Positions 1-8,996 of a stretch of DNA of 64,000 bases are shown piece after piece. Numbering within the stretch: position 1 is the stretch's first letter; every line of letters begins with the position of its first letter. The position numbers were made by a program, and so were the translations under genes. A model generated the notes under the pieces. That model did no database searches, was not told the origin of the DNA, and saw nothing but the letters and a program-made list of their open reading frames with translations. This DNA is from Telmatospirillum siberiense. Lineage in GTDB: Bacteria; Pseudomonadota; Alphaproteobacteria; Rhodospirillales; Magnetospirillaceae. The stretch is taken from contig NZ_PIUM01000012.1 in assembly GCF_002845745.1 (NCBI RefSeq), forward strand, positions 62,001 through 126,000, read 5' to 3'.

Positions 1-1
1 A

Positions 2-1138
2 ATGCCGGCGGTCACCAAGTTCGTCGATGGCACGGGGCCGGTCTTCTCGGGCAATCTCTTCCCCTTCCTTTTCATCACCATCGCCTGCGGCGCGGTGTCG
101 GGCTTCCATTCCCTGATCTCTTCGGGGACGACGCCGAAGATGCTGGAAAACGAGAGCCAGGGGGCCTTCATCGGTTATGGCGGCATGCTGATGGAAAGCT
201 TCGTCGCCATCATGGCGCTGATCGCCGCCACCGTTCTCGATCCGGGTGTCTATTTCGCCATGAACAGCCCGGCCGCCCTGATCGGCGTCGATCCGGCGCA
301 CGCGGCCGAGGTGATTTCGAGCTGGGGGTTCGCCGTGACCCCCGAGACGCTGATCCAGGTGGCCCACGACGTCGGCGAAAAGAGCATTTTGTCGCGCGCC
401 GGCGGCGCTCCGACATTGGCCGTCGGCATGGCCCATATCTTCTCGAATCTGATCGGCGGCCAGGCCTTGATGGGCTTCTGGTATCACTTTGCCATCCTGT
501 TCGAGGCGCTGTTCATCCTGACCACCGTCGATGCCGGAACGCGCGTCGCCCGGTTCATGATTCAGGATATGATCGGGGCGGTGGTTCCCAGCTTCAAGGC
601 GACGAAAAGCTGGGCCAACAACCTGATCGGCTCGGCTCTCGCCGTTGGCGCATGGGGGTATTTCCTCTATGTCGGCGTGGTCGATCCGCTGGGCGGTATC
701 AACACCCTGTGGCCGCTGTTCGGCATCTCGAACCAGATGCTGGCGGGTATCGCCCTGATCATGTGCACGGTCGTGCTGTTCAAGATGAAGCGCGAGAGAT
801 ACGCCTGGGTCCCGATGCTTCCCGCCGCCTGGCTGCTGATCTGCACCCTGACAGCCGGTTTGCAGAAGGTCTTCAGCCCGATCCCGGCCATTGGTTTCTG
901 GGCGCATGGCCAGAAATTCGCCGATGCCATGAACAAGGGGCAGATCCTCGCTCCCGCCAAGACCATGGACCAGATGTCGCAGATCGTCGTCAACGACTAT
1001 GTGGATGCCACTCTGGCCGCGGCATTCGTCTTCCTGGTGCTGGCGATGCTGTTCTACGGCGTGCTGGCCATCCGCAAGGCGCTGTCCACGTCCAAGGTGA
1101 CCGCCGTCGAAATTGGAGGAAAAGTGGGGCATGCGTGA
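2..1138 (+). CDS. cstA: Carbon starvation protein CstA, C-terminal part (5' truncated by window edge)
   Basis: Inner-membrane peptide/pyruvate transporter of the CstA family. About 378 residues of an expected roughly 690 are visible, and the reading frame enters from outside the window, so the first Met here is not the true start. Family features seen: the [14 protein letters not shown] segment, many hydrophobic helices, and the conserved [14 protein letters not shown] stretch near residue 240. The 3' end overlaps the next gene by 8 bases, typical of cstA-ybdD pairs that act together. The convergent sigma54-type two-component genes just downstream may control it; this is inferred from position and from Pseudomonas CbrAB practice, not seen directly. 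Confidence 0.93.
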   Translation: MPAVTKFVDGTGPVFSGNLFPFLFITIACGAVSGFHSLISSGTTPKMLENESQGAFIGYGGMLMESFVAIMALIAATVLDPGVYFAMNSPAALIGVDPAHAAEVISSWGFAVTPETLIQVAHDVGEKSILSRAGGAPTLAVGMAHIFSNLIGGQALMGFWYHFAILFEALFILTTVDAGTRVARFMIQDMIGAVVPSFKATKSWANNLIGSALAVGAWGYFLYVGVVDPLGGINTLWPLFGISNQMLAGIALIMCTVVLFKMKRERYAWVPMLPAAWLLICTLTAGLQKVFSPIPAIGFWAHGQKFADAMNKGQILAPAKTMDQMSQIVVNDYVDATLAAAFVFLVLAMLFYGVLAIRKALSTSKVTAVEIGGKVGHA

Positions 1139-1325
1139 GCAGATCAAACTTTTCTGCTGCCGCCTGAAGCAGACCGGTCAACTGATGATCGGCGTGCCCG
1201 ACTACGATGTTTACGTCGAGCATCGCAAGATCACGCATCCGGGGGAACCGATCATGAGCTATGAGGAGTTCTTCCGGGAGCGCCAGGAAAACCGGTACTC
1301 GCTGAGGGTGGGCCGCTGCTGCTGA
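1131..1325 (+). CDS. YbdD/YjiX-family small protein (CstA partner)
   Basis: A 64-residue protein of the YbdD/YjiX (DUF466-type) family, which sits behind cstA/btsT genes and is needed for the transporter to work in enterobacteria (established for YjiX/BtsT and YbdD/CstA). The body [20 protein letters not shown] matches the family core. I chose the ATG at 1131 because a GGAGGA Shine-Dalgarno lies at 1115-1120; a TTG at 1113 in the same frame falls inside that site. The start overlaps the cstA stop, suggesting translational coupling. The stop codon lies in the left arm of a hairpin shared with the convergent regulator gene. Confidence 0.88.
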   Translation: MREQIKLFCCRLKQTGQLMIGVPDYDVYVEHRKITHPGEPIMSYEEFFRERQENRYSLRVGRCC

Positions 1326-1343
1326 GGGGAGTCCCCCCTCAGC
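1321..1343. terminator. Hairpin shared by two convergent genes
   Basis: Nine-base perfect arms (1321-1329 and 1335-1343, GCTGAGGGG and its complement) around a 5-base loop. The left arm contains the ybdD-type stop (1323-1325) and the right arm contains the stop of the opposing regulator gene (1339-1341). There is no clear T-run, so termination is inferred from position only. Confidence 0.55.
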
Positions 1344-2742
1344 GGAGGGGGGGCTCGCCGCCGGCTCGCTTGGTGATCTGGATGCCGAATTTCTTGATGC
1401 GGTGCCACAGGCTGCGCTCGTTGATACCCAGAAGGGCCGCCGCATTGACCTGGATGCCTTCGGCCCTGTTCACGGCGGCGATGATCAATTCCTGTTCGAT
1501 GCGGGCCAATTCGCCGTCGAGATCGATCGGAAAGGCGGGAGTTCCGTTGGCGACCGGGCGCGGCGCCGACAGATAGCGCGGCAGGTCCCCCTCGCCGATC
1601 TGCTCGCTCTTGCAGACGATCACCGCCCGTTCGATGCAGTTTTGCAGTTCGCGGATGTTTCCCGGCCAGCCATATCCGCTCATCGCCGCCAGCGCGGCGG
1701 GAGAAAACCCCTCGATCCGCTTGCCCATGTCGCTGTTGAAACCCTCCAGGAAGAAATGGGCCAGGGAGGGGATGTCCTCGACCCGCTCGCGCAAGGGGGG
1801 CAGCGTGATCGGAAAGACGTTGAGGCGGTAGAACAGATCCTCCCGGAAGTTTCCGAGTTGAACCTCCTGTCGCAGGTCCTTGTTGCTGGCCGCGACGATT
1901 CGCACATCCACGGCGCGCGTCCGCACGCTGCCCACCGGCTCGAAGGCGCGTTCCTGCAGGACCCGGAGAATTTTGGCCTGGATGGAGGTCGGCATGTCGC
2001 CGATCTCGTCGAGGAAAAGGGTGCCGCGATCCGCCTGCTCGAAACGTCCCGGACGGTTGACGACGGCTCCCGTGAAGGCGCCCTTGACGTGGCCGAACAG
2101 TTCGCTTTCCAGAAGGGTTTCGGGAATGGCCGCGCAATTGATGGCGACGAAGGGGTGGTCCCGTCGCGGGCTGTTATAGTGGATGGCGCGCGCCACCATC
2201 TCCTTGCCGGTGCCGCTTTCCCCGGAAATCAGCACATTGGCCCGGCTCTCGCATACTTCGGTGATGCTCTCGATCACCTTGCGGAAGGCGGGGCTGGCGC
2301 CCACCAGATTGTCGAAGCGGTAACGGCCGACCAGTTCCTTGCGCAGCCGCTCGTTGTCGGCCAGGGCATTCGACAGGAGCAGGGCGTTCTTCAGAACCGT
2401 TTCGAGGTCGTCGATTTCGAAGGGTTTGCCGATATAGTCGAAGGCCCCCTCCTTGATGACCTCGACCGCATCCTTGACCGAACTGTAGGCGGTCATCACC
2501 ACCACCGGCAGTCCGGGGCGGCGTTTCTTGCTTTCGCGCAAGAGATCGCGGCCGCTCAAACCCGGCATGCGCAGATCGGTGAGCAGAAGATCCACCGGCT
2601 CGCTTTCGAGGAGCCGCAAGGCGGCCTCGCCGCTGTCGGCGGACAGCACGCGGTAACCAAGCCGTTCGATCGCCACGGTCAGGACGTCGGCCAGACGGGC
2701 CTCGTCGTCGACGAGAAGAACCGTGTGCGATATTTCTCTCAT
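1339..2742 (-). CDS. Sigma54-dependent response regulator (NtrC family)
   Basis: A 467-residue three-domain activator: receiver domain at the N-terminus (VLLVDDE; phospho-acceptor Asp in LLLTDLRMPG; conserved Lys in GKPFE), central AAA+ domain with Walker A GESGTGKE, the GAFTGA loop that contacts sigma54 (GHVKGAFTGA) and the LFLDEIGDM segment, then a FIS-type helix-turn-helix ending near ERSLWHRIKKFGI. It should respond to the kinase encoded 26 bases upstream. The start was taken at ATG 2742 because it directly precedes the receiver domain; the upstream in-frame extension runs into the kinase gene. Likely target by position: cstA. The ligand is unknown. Confidence 0.9.
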   Translation of the reverse strand: MREISHTVLLVDDEARLADVLTVAIERLGYRVLSADSGEAALRLLESEPVDLLLTDLRMPGLSGRDLLRESKKRRPGLPVVVMTAYSSVKDAVEVIKEGAFDYIGKPFEIDDLETVLKNALLLSNALADNERLRKELVGRYRFDNLVGASPAFRKVIESITEVCESRANVLISGESGTGKEMVARAIHYNSPRRDHPFVAINCAAIPETLLESELFGHVKGAFTGAVVNRPGRFEQADRGTLFLDEIGDMPTSIQAKILRVLQERAFEPVGSVRTRAVDVRIVAASNKDLRQEVQLGNFREDLFYRLNVFPITLPPLRERVEDIPSLAHFFLEGFNSDMGKRIEGFSPAALAAMSGYGWPGNIRELQNCIERAVIVCKSEQIGEGDLPRYLSAPRPVANGTPAFPIDLDGELARIEQELIIAAVNRAEGIQVNAAALLGINERSLWHRIKKFGIQITKRAGGEPPLR

Positions 2743-2768
2743 GCCATCGTTATCGGTGGGCAAAGGCG

Positions 2769-4508
2769 TCAATCCGGTTTGCTGATCGGCAGGATAAGCG
2801 TGAAGGTGGCGCCCGCGCCAGGGCTGCTTTGGCATTCGACCCGCCCGCCATGACTTTCCATCACGGCGAAGACCTTGGCCAGGCCCAGTCCGCTTCCCCT
2901 GGGCTTGGTGGTGAAGAAGGGGTCGAAGATCTTGTCGATGATGTCCTTTCCGATGCCCGGTCCGGTATCGGTGAAGGACGTGGCCAGACAGTCGTCGCGC
3001 CGTTCCAGGAGAATGGTCAGCCGCCCTCCCTTGTCCATGGCGTCGATGGCGTTCAGGACGAGATTGAGGAAGGCCTGGAACAGATGATTCTCGTCGGCGT
3101 CGATCATGGTGTCGCCGCTTTCGTCGACGACGCCGAGCGCGATGTCGTGACGCGACAGCTCGGGTTCGCAGAAGGTGGCGACCCGCTCCACCACCGAAGC
3201 GCAGGACATGCGGTGGCGCAATGGTTCGCGGGGACGCGCGAAGGACAGGAATTCCTCGATCAGGCCGTCGATGCGGCGCACCTCCTCGATGACATAGCCG
3301 ATCAGCTTGGTGTCGGAGGCCGACAGGTGCCCCGCCTTGCGGACCAGTTCGGCCGAGGTTTTGATGGTACCCAGGGGGTTGCGCACCTCATGGGCGATGC
3401 CGACGGCGACCTTGCCCAGCGCGCTCAGCCGGTCGCGCCGGCGCAAATCCACCTCTAGGCTTTGCAGATACCCCAGTCGCTCGGCCATATGATTGAAGAC
3501 CTGGGCCAGTTCGGCGACCTCGTCCTCGCCGCTGGCGTCGACCCGATGGTCGAAGTCTCCGGCGGTGATCGATTTGACGCCTGCCGCCAGGGCCCGCAAG
3601 GGCCGCGACAGCCGTCGGGAGACGAACAGGCCGGCGATGGCGGTGAGGCCCAGCCCGGCGGCGAAGACCGTGATCAGGATATTGATCGGCAGATCCCAGA
3701 TGCTGGGCAGCTCCGTGGACTTCAGTCCGGCGGACATGACGCCGATCATCTCCCCCCGGCCGTTGCGCACCGGCAGATAGAGAGCCCTGTAGCCTCCGTC
3801 CTCGGCCTGCGGATCGTAGACGCTTTCCGCCCCTTCCTCGAGCTCGGACGTTACTTCCGCCGGCAGGGGGGTGCCGCTGGCGGCATCGGTGCGCGACGAA
3901 TAGATCATCTGAAAGCCCGACGGGCGCCGATAGTAAAAACGCAGGTCCAGCGTACTGATCAGCTGCAGGTTTTCGATGAAATTCTCATCGAGCCAGGTCC
4001 CGACCAAAATCTCGTAACTGCCGCCGCCGGCCTCGTAAACGAAGGAGCCACCCGTCATGATCTGATTGGAATCCGGCAGTTGCAACGCGTAAAGGGTGTT
4101 GCGGACTTCAGGCGACAGGGGCTCGATATGCTGGATCGGGTAGTTGGAATATAGGATGCGATGGTCCCGGTCGGAAACCACCACCACGCTGTATCCCAAG
4201 GTCTGGGCCAGATGCAGAAATGCCCCGTCGGCCTTGACCACCGGGTCGGGTTGACCGCGCTTCTGTTCGTAGAGAAAGCGGGCCAGTCCCGCCGCTTCGG
4301 ACTGCGACTGCTTGAAGCTGTTCAGAAACAGCGCCGACGTTTCGTGCAGAAACGATTGGACGTCGTTGTTGACCACGTGGGTGATCAGGCGCACCGACAG
4401 ATCGGCGGCGATGGACGTGGGCACCAGGCTGATCAGCAGGGAGGCGATGATCAGCTTGCCCTGAATGGAGGCCAGCCATCGCCGCAGTCTGCCGGATTCT
4501 TTCGTCAT
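2769..4508 (-). CDS. Membrane sensor histidine kinase
   Basis: A 579-residue kinase. Transmembrane helix near residues 17-38, a periplasmic sensor region of about 240 residues resembling a Cache-type domain, a second membrane helix (ILITVFAAGLGLTAIAGLF), HAMP linker, HisKA box with the phospho-His in GIAHEVRNPLGT, and HATPase_c with the N box (NLVLNAIDAMDKGG), DTGPGIG and GSGLGL. Start ATG 4508 sits just before the first membrane helix. It forms an operon with the sigma54 regulator downstream. This NtrB/DctB-like arrangement suggests sensing of an extracellular carbon source, but the signal cannot be read from sequence. Confidence 0.9.
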   Translation of the reverse strand: MTKESGRLRRWLASIQGKLIIASLLISLVPTSIAADLSVRLITHVVNNDVQSFLHETSALFLNSFKQSQSEAAGLARFLYEQKRGQPDPVVKADGAFLHLAQTLGYSVVVVSDRDHRILYSNYPIQHIEPLSPEVRNTLYALQLPDSNQIMTGGSFVYEAGGGSYEILVGTWLDENFIENLQLISTLDLRFYYRRPSGFQMIYSSRTDAASGTPLPAEVTSELEEGAESVYDPQAEDGGYRALYLPVRNGRGEMIGVMSAGLKSTELPSIWDLPINILITVFAAGLGLTAIAGLFVSRRLSRPLRALAAGVKSITAGDFDHRVDASGEDEVAELAQVFNHMAERLGYLQSLEVDLRRRDRLSALGKVAVGIAHEVRNPLGTIKTSAELVRKAGHLSASDTKLIGYVIEEVRRIDGLIEEFLSFARPREPLRHRMSCASVVERVATFCEPELSRHDIALGVVDESGDTMIDADENHLFQAFLNLVLNAIDAMDKGGRLTILLERRDDCLATSFTDTGPGIGKDIIDKIFDPFFTTKPRGSGLGLAKVFAVMESHGGRVECQSSPGAGATFTLILPISKPD

Positions 4509-4566
4509 CGGAAGCTCTTGCCGCCCATCCCGCCGGGGTTCGGGGCCCAAGGTCCGGCCCCTTTTA

Positions 4567-5526
4567 TCAACTCGCCGTCACATGGTCCCGGACCAGCGCC
4601 TGCGGGTCGGTCCTGGCCGCAAAGAAGGACGCCAAGGCCCGTCCGACCTCTTTTCTCTGCTTGTCGACGGTAACCATATGATAGCTGTCGTCAAGCAGCA
4701 GTAATTCGCGAGTGCCCCCAAGATGACTTTCGATGTAGCGGGCGTTCCAGATACTGCAGACGTCGTCATTGCTGGCATGGATGATCATGGCCGGGGTATC
4801 GATGGCGGGCATTTCTCGTTTGACCAGTTCGACCAGCGACAGCAACTGCCGCAGGGAATGCCCGGTCATGCCGAGATTGCCGGCTTCCGCCGAATTGCCC
4901 GACGTCATGTTGGCGACCACCCGCTGGCGCAGGCGGTCGTCCTTGATGCCGTAGGGATAGTTTTCGACGAAACGATAGCGCAGGCCGAGCGGCGTATGCA
5001 GGAACAGCGGCAGCAGGAAGGATAGCCGGGGAATGGCCCAGCCGTCGTAGCGCAAGGTGGTGGACAGTAAGCCCAACCCCTTGATTTCGCCCGGATGGTT
5101 GGCCGCCAGATGCATGGACAGCAGGGATCCCATCGAGAGGCCGGCGACGAAGACGATATCGTGTTTTTTGCGGACCTCGGCATAGGCCTGTTCGACACTG
5201 GCGTACCAGTCCGGCCAGTGGGTCCGCACAAGATCCTCTTCGGTGCCGCAATGCCCCGCCAGTTGGCAGCCGTACACCGTGAACCCCGCCTCGGCCAGCG
5301 TCTTGCCGAGGAAACGCATTTCCGTCGGCGTGCCGGTCAGGCCATGGATCAGGAGAACGGCCGCCTTTCCTCCCGCATGGAAGAAGGTGGCGTTGGGCAA
5401 GGCGGGTGGCGCCTGGTCGGGACCGACCTGTCCAGGTCCCGACCAGGGTTTGGCTCCGAAATAGCGAAGCTTGAATCGCTGCCACGCCGTGTGCCTATCG
5501 AACAGGCTTTTTTGCCCGCTTTTCAT
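4567..5526 (-). CDS. Alpha/beta hydrolase, carboxylesterase/lipase type
   Basis: A 319-residue serine hydrolase. Oxyanion-hole motif HGLTGTPTE at 61-69, nucleophile elbow GLSMG at 129-133 (Ser131), an acidic residue in IIHASNDDVC and a terminal His in DDSYHMVTVD complete the triad. It resembles the carboxylesterase/thermostable monoacylglycerol lipase group. No signal peptide or membrane helix. Start ATG 5526 follows the upstream aminotransferase by 14 bases, so it is the last gene of a three-gene operon with an aminotransferase and a HAD phosphatase. The substrate is unknown; an ester or lactone from the same pathway is possible. Confidence 0.85.
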   Translation of the reverse strand: MKSGQKSLFDRHTAWQRFKLRYFGAKPWSGPGQVGPDQAPPALPNATFFHAGGKAAVLLIHGLTGTPTEMRFLGKTLAEAGFTVYGCQLAGHCGTEEDLVRTHWPDWYASVEQAYAEVRKKHDIVFVAGLSMGSLLSMHLAANHPGEIKGLGLLSTTLRYDGWAIPRLSFLLPLFLHTPLGLRYRFVENYPYGIKDDRLRQRVVANMTSGNSAEAGNLGMTGHSLRQLLSLVELVKREMPAIDTPAMIIHASNDDVCSIWNARYIESHLGGTRELLLLDDSYHMVTVDKQRKEVGRALASFFAARTDPQALVRDHVTAS

Positions 5527-5540
5527 GACAAGCGCCTCTT

Positions 5541-6911
5541 TCACCCGCGGGTGGCGCGGGTGAATAATTGATCCAGCAGATTGAACGCCAGGTCCATCTC
5601 CTCGTAGCTGATGGTCAGCGACGGGGCCAGGGTGATGACGTTCTTCCAATAGCCGCCGATATCGAGAACCAGGCCCACCTTCTTGCCGTTGGCGTCGAGA
5701 TCGCCGGCCATGGCGATGTCGACGATCTTGTCGGTCATCGCCTTGTCCGGGGTGAAACGATCCTCGGCGGTGATCTCGATCCTAAGCGCCATGCCGAGTC
5801 CGTCGACGTCGCCGACGATCTTGTGACGCTTCTTCAGATCCTTGATCCCTTCCAGGAAATAGGCGCCCTTCTCGCGGGTCATCGTCTCATAGTCGTCCTC
5901 TTCCATCATCTTGACGGCTTCGAGCGCCACGGCCGTGCCGAGCGGATTGGACGAGAAGGTCGAGTGGGTCGAGCCCGGCGGGAAGATCTGCGGGTTGATC
6001 AGCTCTTCGCGGGCCCACAGGCCGGCGATGGGGTTGAGACCGTTGGTCACCGCCTTGCCGAAGACGATGATGTCCGGCTTGACGTTGAAATTTTCCAGCG
6101 CCCAGAACTTGCCGGCGCGATAGAAGCCCATCTGGATCTCGTCGTCGACCAGCAGGATCTTGCGGGCCTCCAGAACCTGCTTCAGCTTTTCGAAATAGCC
6201 GGGCGGCGGAATGACGTAACCGCCGGTCCCCTGGATGGCCTCGACATAGAAAGCGGCATATTCGGAGCTGCCGTCCTTGGGATCCCAGACGCCATAATAT
6301 TCGGTGTCGAACAGGCGGGCGAACTGGTCGACGCAGTGAAGGCCGCAGTCCTCGCGCTTCTTTCCGTAGGGGCAGCGATAGCAATAGGGGAAGGGCACGA
6401 ACTGGGCGCGGTCGCCGAAGTGGCCGTAACGCCTGCGATAGCGATAGGACGAGGTGATGGCCGATGCGCCCAGGGTGCGTCCGTGGTAGCCGCCCTCGAA
6501 TGCGAACATCAGGCTCTTGCCGCCCGAGGCGTTGCGCACGATCTTCAAGGAATCTTCGATGGCCTGGGCGCCGCCGACGTTGAAATGGACGCGGCCCTTG
6601 GTGCCCCAGGTCTTCTCCACCCGCTTGGCGATGGCGGTGGCCAGTTCGATCTTTTCCTTGTGCAGATATTGGCAGGCCAATTGGGGAAGGGTGTCGATCT
6701 GGCGATGGAGGGCGTCGTTCAGGCGCTTGTTGGCGTAGCCGAAATTGACCGCCGAATACCACATCTGCAGATCGAGATAGGCCTTGCCCGCGTCGTCATA
6801 GAGATAGGAGCCCTCGCAGCGGCTGAAGATCTTCGGAGGATCGATGTAATGGACCGTATCGCCAAAAGAACAGTACTGCGCCTCGTCGCGCAGCAAATCG
6901 GTGTCGCTCAT
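5541..6911 (-). CDS. Class III PLP-dependent aminotransferase
   Basis: A 456-residue fold-type I aminotransferase of the GABA/ornithine/acetylornithine superfamily. The PLP lysine is Lys286 in VFGKAVTNG; the ring-binding Asp lies in LLVDDEIQMG (about 256-257), and EGGYHGRT at 139-146 is the usual phosphate-side loop. It has four Cys at 177, 180, 189 and 193 (CX2CX8CX3C), a pattern I recall from some archaeal class III aminotransferases, possibly metal-binding. It lies 18 bases after the HAD phosphatase gene and 14 before the hydrolase gene. The amino donor and acceptor are not assignable from sequence. Confidence 0.9.
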   Translation of the reverse strand: MSDTDLLRDEAQYCSFGDTVHYIDPPKIFSRCEGSYLYDDAGKAYLDLQMWYSAVNFGYANKRLNDALHRQIDTLPQLACQYLHKEKIELATAIAKRVEKTWGTKGRVHFNVGGAQAIEDSLKIVRNASGGKSLMFAFEGGYHGRTLGASAITSSYRYRRRYGHFGDRAQFVPFPYCYRCPYGKKREDCGLHCVDQFARLFDTEYYGVWDPKDGSSEYAAFYVEAIQGTGGYVIPPPGYFEKLKQVLEARKILLVDDEIQMGFYRAGKFWALENFNVKPDIIVFGKAVTNGLNPIAGLWAREELINPQIFPPGSTHSTFSSNPLGTAVALEAVKMMEEDDYETMTREKGAYFLEGIKDLKKRHKIVGDVDGLGMALRIEITAEDRFTPDKAMTDKIVDIAMAGDLDANGKKVGLVLDIGGYWKNVITLAPSLTISYEEMDLAFNLLDQLFTRATRG

Positions 6912-6929
6912 TTATGTTGTACTCCGAGA

Positions 6930-7613
6930 TCAGCCGAAAACGGCCGTGACTCCCAGTCTGGCGGGCTCGTCCAACAAGGTGGCGAGCAGGCCATGGGCAT
7001 GATTGAAATCGTCAAAGGCGACGAAGGGCAGGCCTTGGTCCCGGCAATGGCCGAGCAGCTTGTCCTTGGCGAAGACCAAGTCGACGCTGCCGGCCGCGCA
7101 CATGTCCGACGTGCCGTCACCGATCAGCAGACTGAGCGCCCGACCGGCCGTCAGTTCCTCGGCGATCTTGCATTTGCAGGTGCCGCTCGCCTTGGCGCAG
7201 GCGCCATTGGCATGAGGGAAGCTCAGCCGGTAGCGGGCGGGTCCGGCCACTTCCAGTCGATTGGCGAGGATCGGCAGATCATCAAGGCCATATCGTCCCA
7301 GGATGCGGCGGATGGCATAATCCAGGCCGTCGCTGACCACCGTCAGCGGCACGTCCATGGTTCGGCAGAAGGCCGCGAAAGCCGGAAAGGCGGGATCGAT
7401 GGCGATCTGATCCAGGTGATCGTCCAGATCCTTCCTGCTGGCCCGGATGAGGGCGATCTGCCGCGCCATGCATTCGCGCGAGCCGATCAGGCCGTTCTTC
7501 CAGTCCGTTTCGATATCCTGCCAGTCATCGGAAGCGAAGCGTTCGAGAATGCTGTCGGTAACGTCTTCCAATGCGATCGTGCCGTCGAAATCGCTGAGCA
7601 CGCGCCAGTTCAT
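6930..7613 (-). CDS. HAD-family phosphatase, MtnX-like
   Basis: A 227-residue HAD phosphatase. Motif I is SDFDGTI (nucleophile Asp8, acid/base Asp10), motif II is VVSDG, and the metal-binding end is LLIGDGTSDMCAA. Length and the DFDGTI..EDVTDSILERF opening fit the MtnX / 2-hydroxy-3-keto-5-methylthiopentenyl-1-phosphate phosphatase group, related also to phosphoserine phosphatases. Start ATG 7613 was chosen because the catalytic motif follows at once and a GGGGGC stretch lies upstream. It is the first gene of the operon with the aminotransferase and hydrolase. No methionine-salvage genes are nearby, so a methylthio substrate is not supported by context. Confidence 0.85.
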   Translation of the reverse strand: MNWRVLSDFDGTIALEDVTDSILERFASDDWQDIETDWKNGLIGSRECMARQIALIRASRKDLDDHLDQIAIDPAFPAFAAFCRTMDVPLTVVSDGLDYAIRRILGRYGLDDLPILANRLEVAGPARYRLSFPHANGACAKASGTCKCKIAEELTAGRALSLLIGDGTSDMCAAGSVDLVFAKDKLLGHCRDQGLPFVAFDDFNHAHGLLATLLDEPARLGVTAVFG

Positions 7614-7816
7614 TGATTGCCCCCAAGAGACCCCTTTAATTATTGAGGTGTCTCTAGCAATCGTCATGCCAGAGGGGAAAGTGAGGCCGCCGGGCAATTT
7701 CGCGGTGGCGAAATCAAATTCGATCTACAAATATTGTAGCTTCATTCACAAGTTGTTGTTGCCGCATCGGTGTTTTTTGGCCGACTGAGGCGGGGCGGGA
7801 ATTAAAGGCGCAGGGG

Positions 7817-8479
7817 ATGGGACCGGTGGGAAAAGTGTTGAAAGTGTCGGCGATGATTGCCGGATTGGCGGCGTTCGCCTGGAGCGTTCCGGGGGCGGCG
7901 GAGGATCTGGGGCCGCCGGGTTCCGGCCGGATTGATTTCAATATCGTCCGTCAGGGCGATGTGATCGGCCATTACCATTCGGACTTCCTGACCCGGTCCG
8001 ACCGGGTTCTCGAAGTCCGGACAAACGTGTCGGCCAAAGTGTCGATAGGGCCGGTGCGCATCTACGATTTCAGCCATAGCGCGGTCGAAACCTGGCGTGA
8101 TGGGTTGCTGGTCGGGCTGGTCTCCGAGACCAACGACGACGGGACCATCCATCGCCTGCGCGCCGAACCGATCGGTCAGACGTTGTCCATCCTGGTCGAC
8201 GGCAAGTCCGAGACGACCAGGGCGGATGCCGTCCCCTCCAGCCTGTGGCATCGTCGGATGCTCGATGGGGCCCGGCCGATTTTCGATATCGAGGATGGTG
8301 AACTGTTCCAGACCCAAACCCGTTGCGAGTCTCCCTTTCCTCCTCCCTCCCCGATGCCCAGCGTATGCGAGATCACGGGCAGCCTGGTGCGGACATTGCG
8401 CTTCGATCCTCAAGGCGTCCTGATCGAAGTCAGCTTCCCGGTGGAAGACGGATCGAAGGTGACATATCGTCCAAATTGA
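7817..8479 (+). CDS. DUF6134-type periplasmic protein
   Basis: A 220-residue protein with a signal peptide (hydrophobic stretch near residues 8-23, Ala-rich cleavage region near 27) followed by a beta-rich body without membrane helices. The pattern DFNIVRQGDVIGHY followed by an ETWRDG region and a C-terminal GSLVRTLRFD looks like the DUF6134 family found in Rhodospirillales; this is from memory of the family. Function is unknown. It is divergent from the HAD phosphatase operon. Two Cys (near 172 and 186) could form a disulfide in the periplasm. Confidence 0.7.
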   Translation: MGPVGKVLKVSAMIAGLAAFAWSVPGAAEDLGPPGSGRIDFNIVRQGDVIGHYHSDFLTRSDRVLEVRTNVSAKVSIGPVRIYDFSHSAVETWRDGLLVGLVSETNDDGTIHRLRAEPIGQTLSILVDGKSETTRADAVPSSLWHRRMLDGARPIFDIEDGELFQTQTRCESPFPPPSPMPSVCEITGSLVRTLRFDPQGVLIEVSFPVEDGSKVTYRPN

Positions 8480-8790
8480 ACGATCATCATTTTAGTTTCA
8501 TTTTTTTGGCAAAGAGGCGGTACCGGGGAAGACCTGATTTTCGCTTCCAAGCGGTCTTCCCTGGTTCGCATATGCCGAGGCGCGGCGCGGCTGGGGCTTC
8601 CCTTTCCCGCAGGAATGCCGTAAACAGCCCAACCGCAGTTATTGGATAGCCGGAGAGGGGCGGTTTTTAAGAGCCGTTTCGGTTTTCCAAAAGGGGGGAA
8701 CCGAAAGAGGGGCCGTTCCCAAGGGGGCGGCCGGTGGCCTGTCGGGCGGCAGGCCGATCACGCGAGGCTTTGAACAGGGTTTAGGAAAAA
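8480..8790. other. Intergenic region with hairpins
   Basis: No gene is visible. A T-rich stretch at about 8490-8510 follows the DUF6134-type gene. An imperfect inverted repeat (8523-8534 with 8553-8564, 11 of 12 matching) may terminate it. A second hairpin, GGCCTG at 8736-8741 with CAGGCC at 8750-8755, lies in the leader of the next gene. No promoter stands out. Confidence 0.4.
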
Positions 8791-8991
8791 ATGGCTCGGC
8801 GCGAAGTCCAACCGGGACAAAAATATCAGCAAACGGAATCCTCATCCGTCTGGGAGGTCGTCGATCTGACCAAGGATGGTGAAGGGATCGTTCATGCGCG
8901 GCTGCTGCGCGTCGGCGACTCGACCGCCGTCAAGATGATCTCCGTCTCCGCTCTTAAAGATCCCCGCTTGTATAAGCTGGTTGGCGAATAG
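8791..8991 (+). CDS. Small conserved-looking protein, function unknown
   Basis: A 66-residue soluble, mixed-charge protein; I do not recognise a family. The central WEVVDLTKDGEGIVHARL and a C-terminal LKDPRLYKLVGE give the look of a small beta-barrel or SH3-like fold, but this is only an impression. An AGGAAA site sits just before ATG 8791, and the next gene starts 5 bases after its stop, so the two are probably co-transcribed. Codon use matches the neighbours, which supports a real gene. Confidence 0.65.
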   Translation: MARREVQPGQKYQQTESSSVWEVVDLTKDGEGIVHARLLRVGDSTAVKMISVSALKDPRLYKLVGE

Positions 8992-8996
8992 GACCG

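Noticed and set aside
1402-2853. Long plus-strand ORF opposite the sigma54 regulator
   Set aside because: Antisense to a gene with complete domain motifs; high-GC codon bias opens the opposite frame, and its translation has no recognisable domain.
5541-6911. Four-Cys motif in the aminotransferase as a novel zinc site
   Set aside because: The same CX2C...CX3C insertion is, as I recall, common in some archaeal class III aminotransferases, so not reported as new.
5568-7616. 682-codon plus-strand ORF opposite the aminotransferase and HAD genes
   Set aside because: It spans the antisense of two well-supported genes and the gap between them; no family features.
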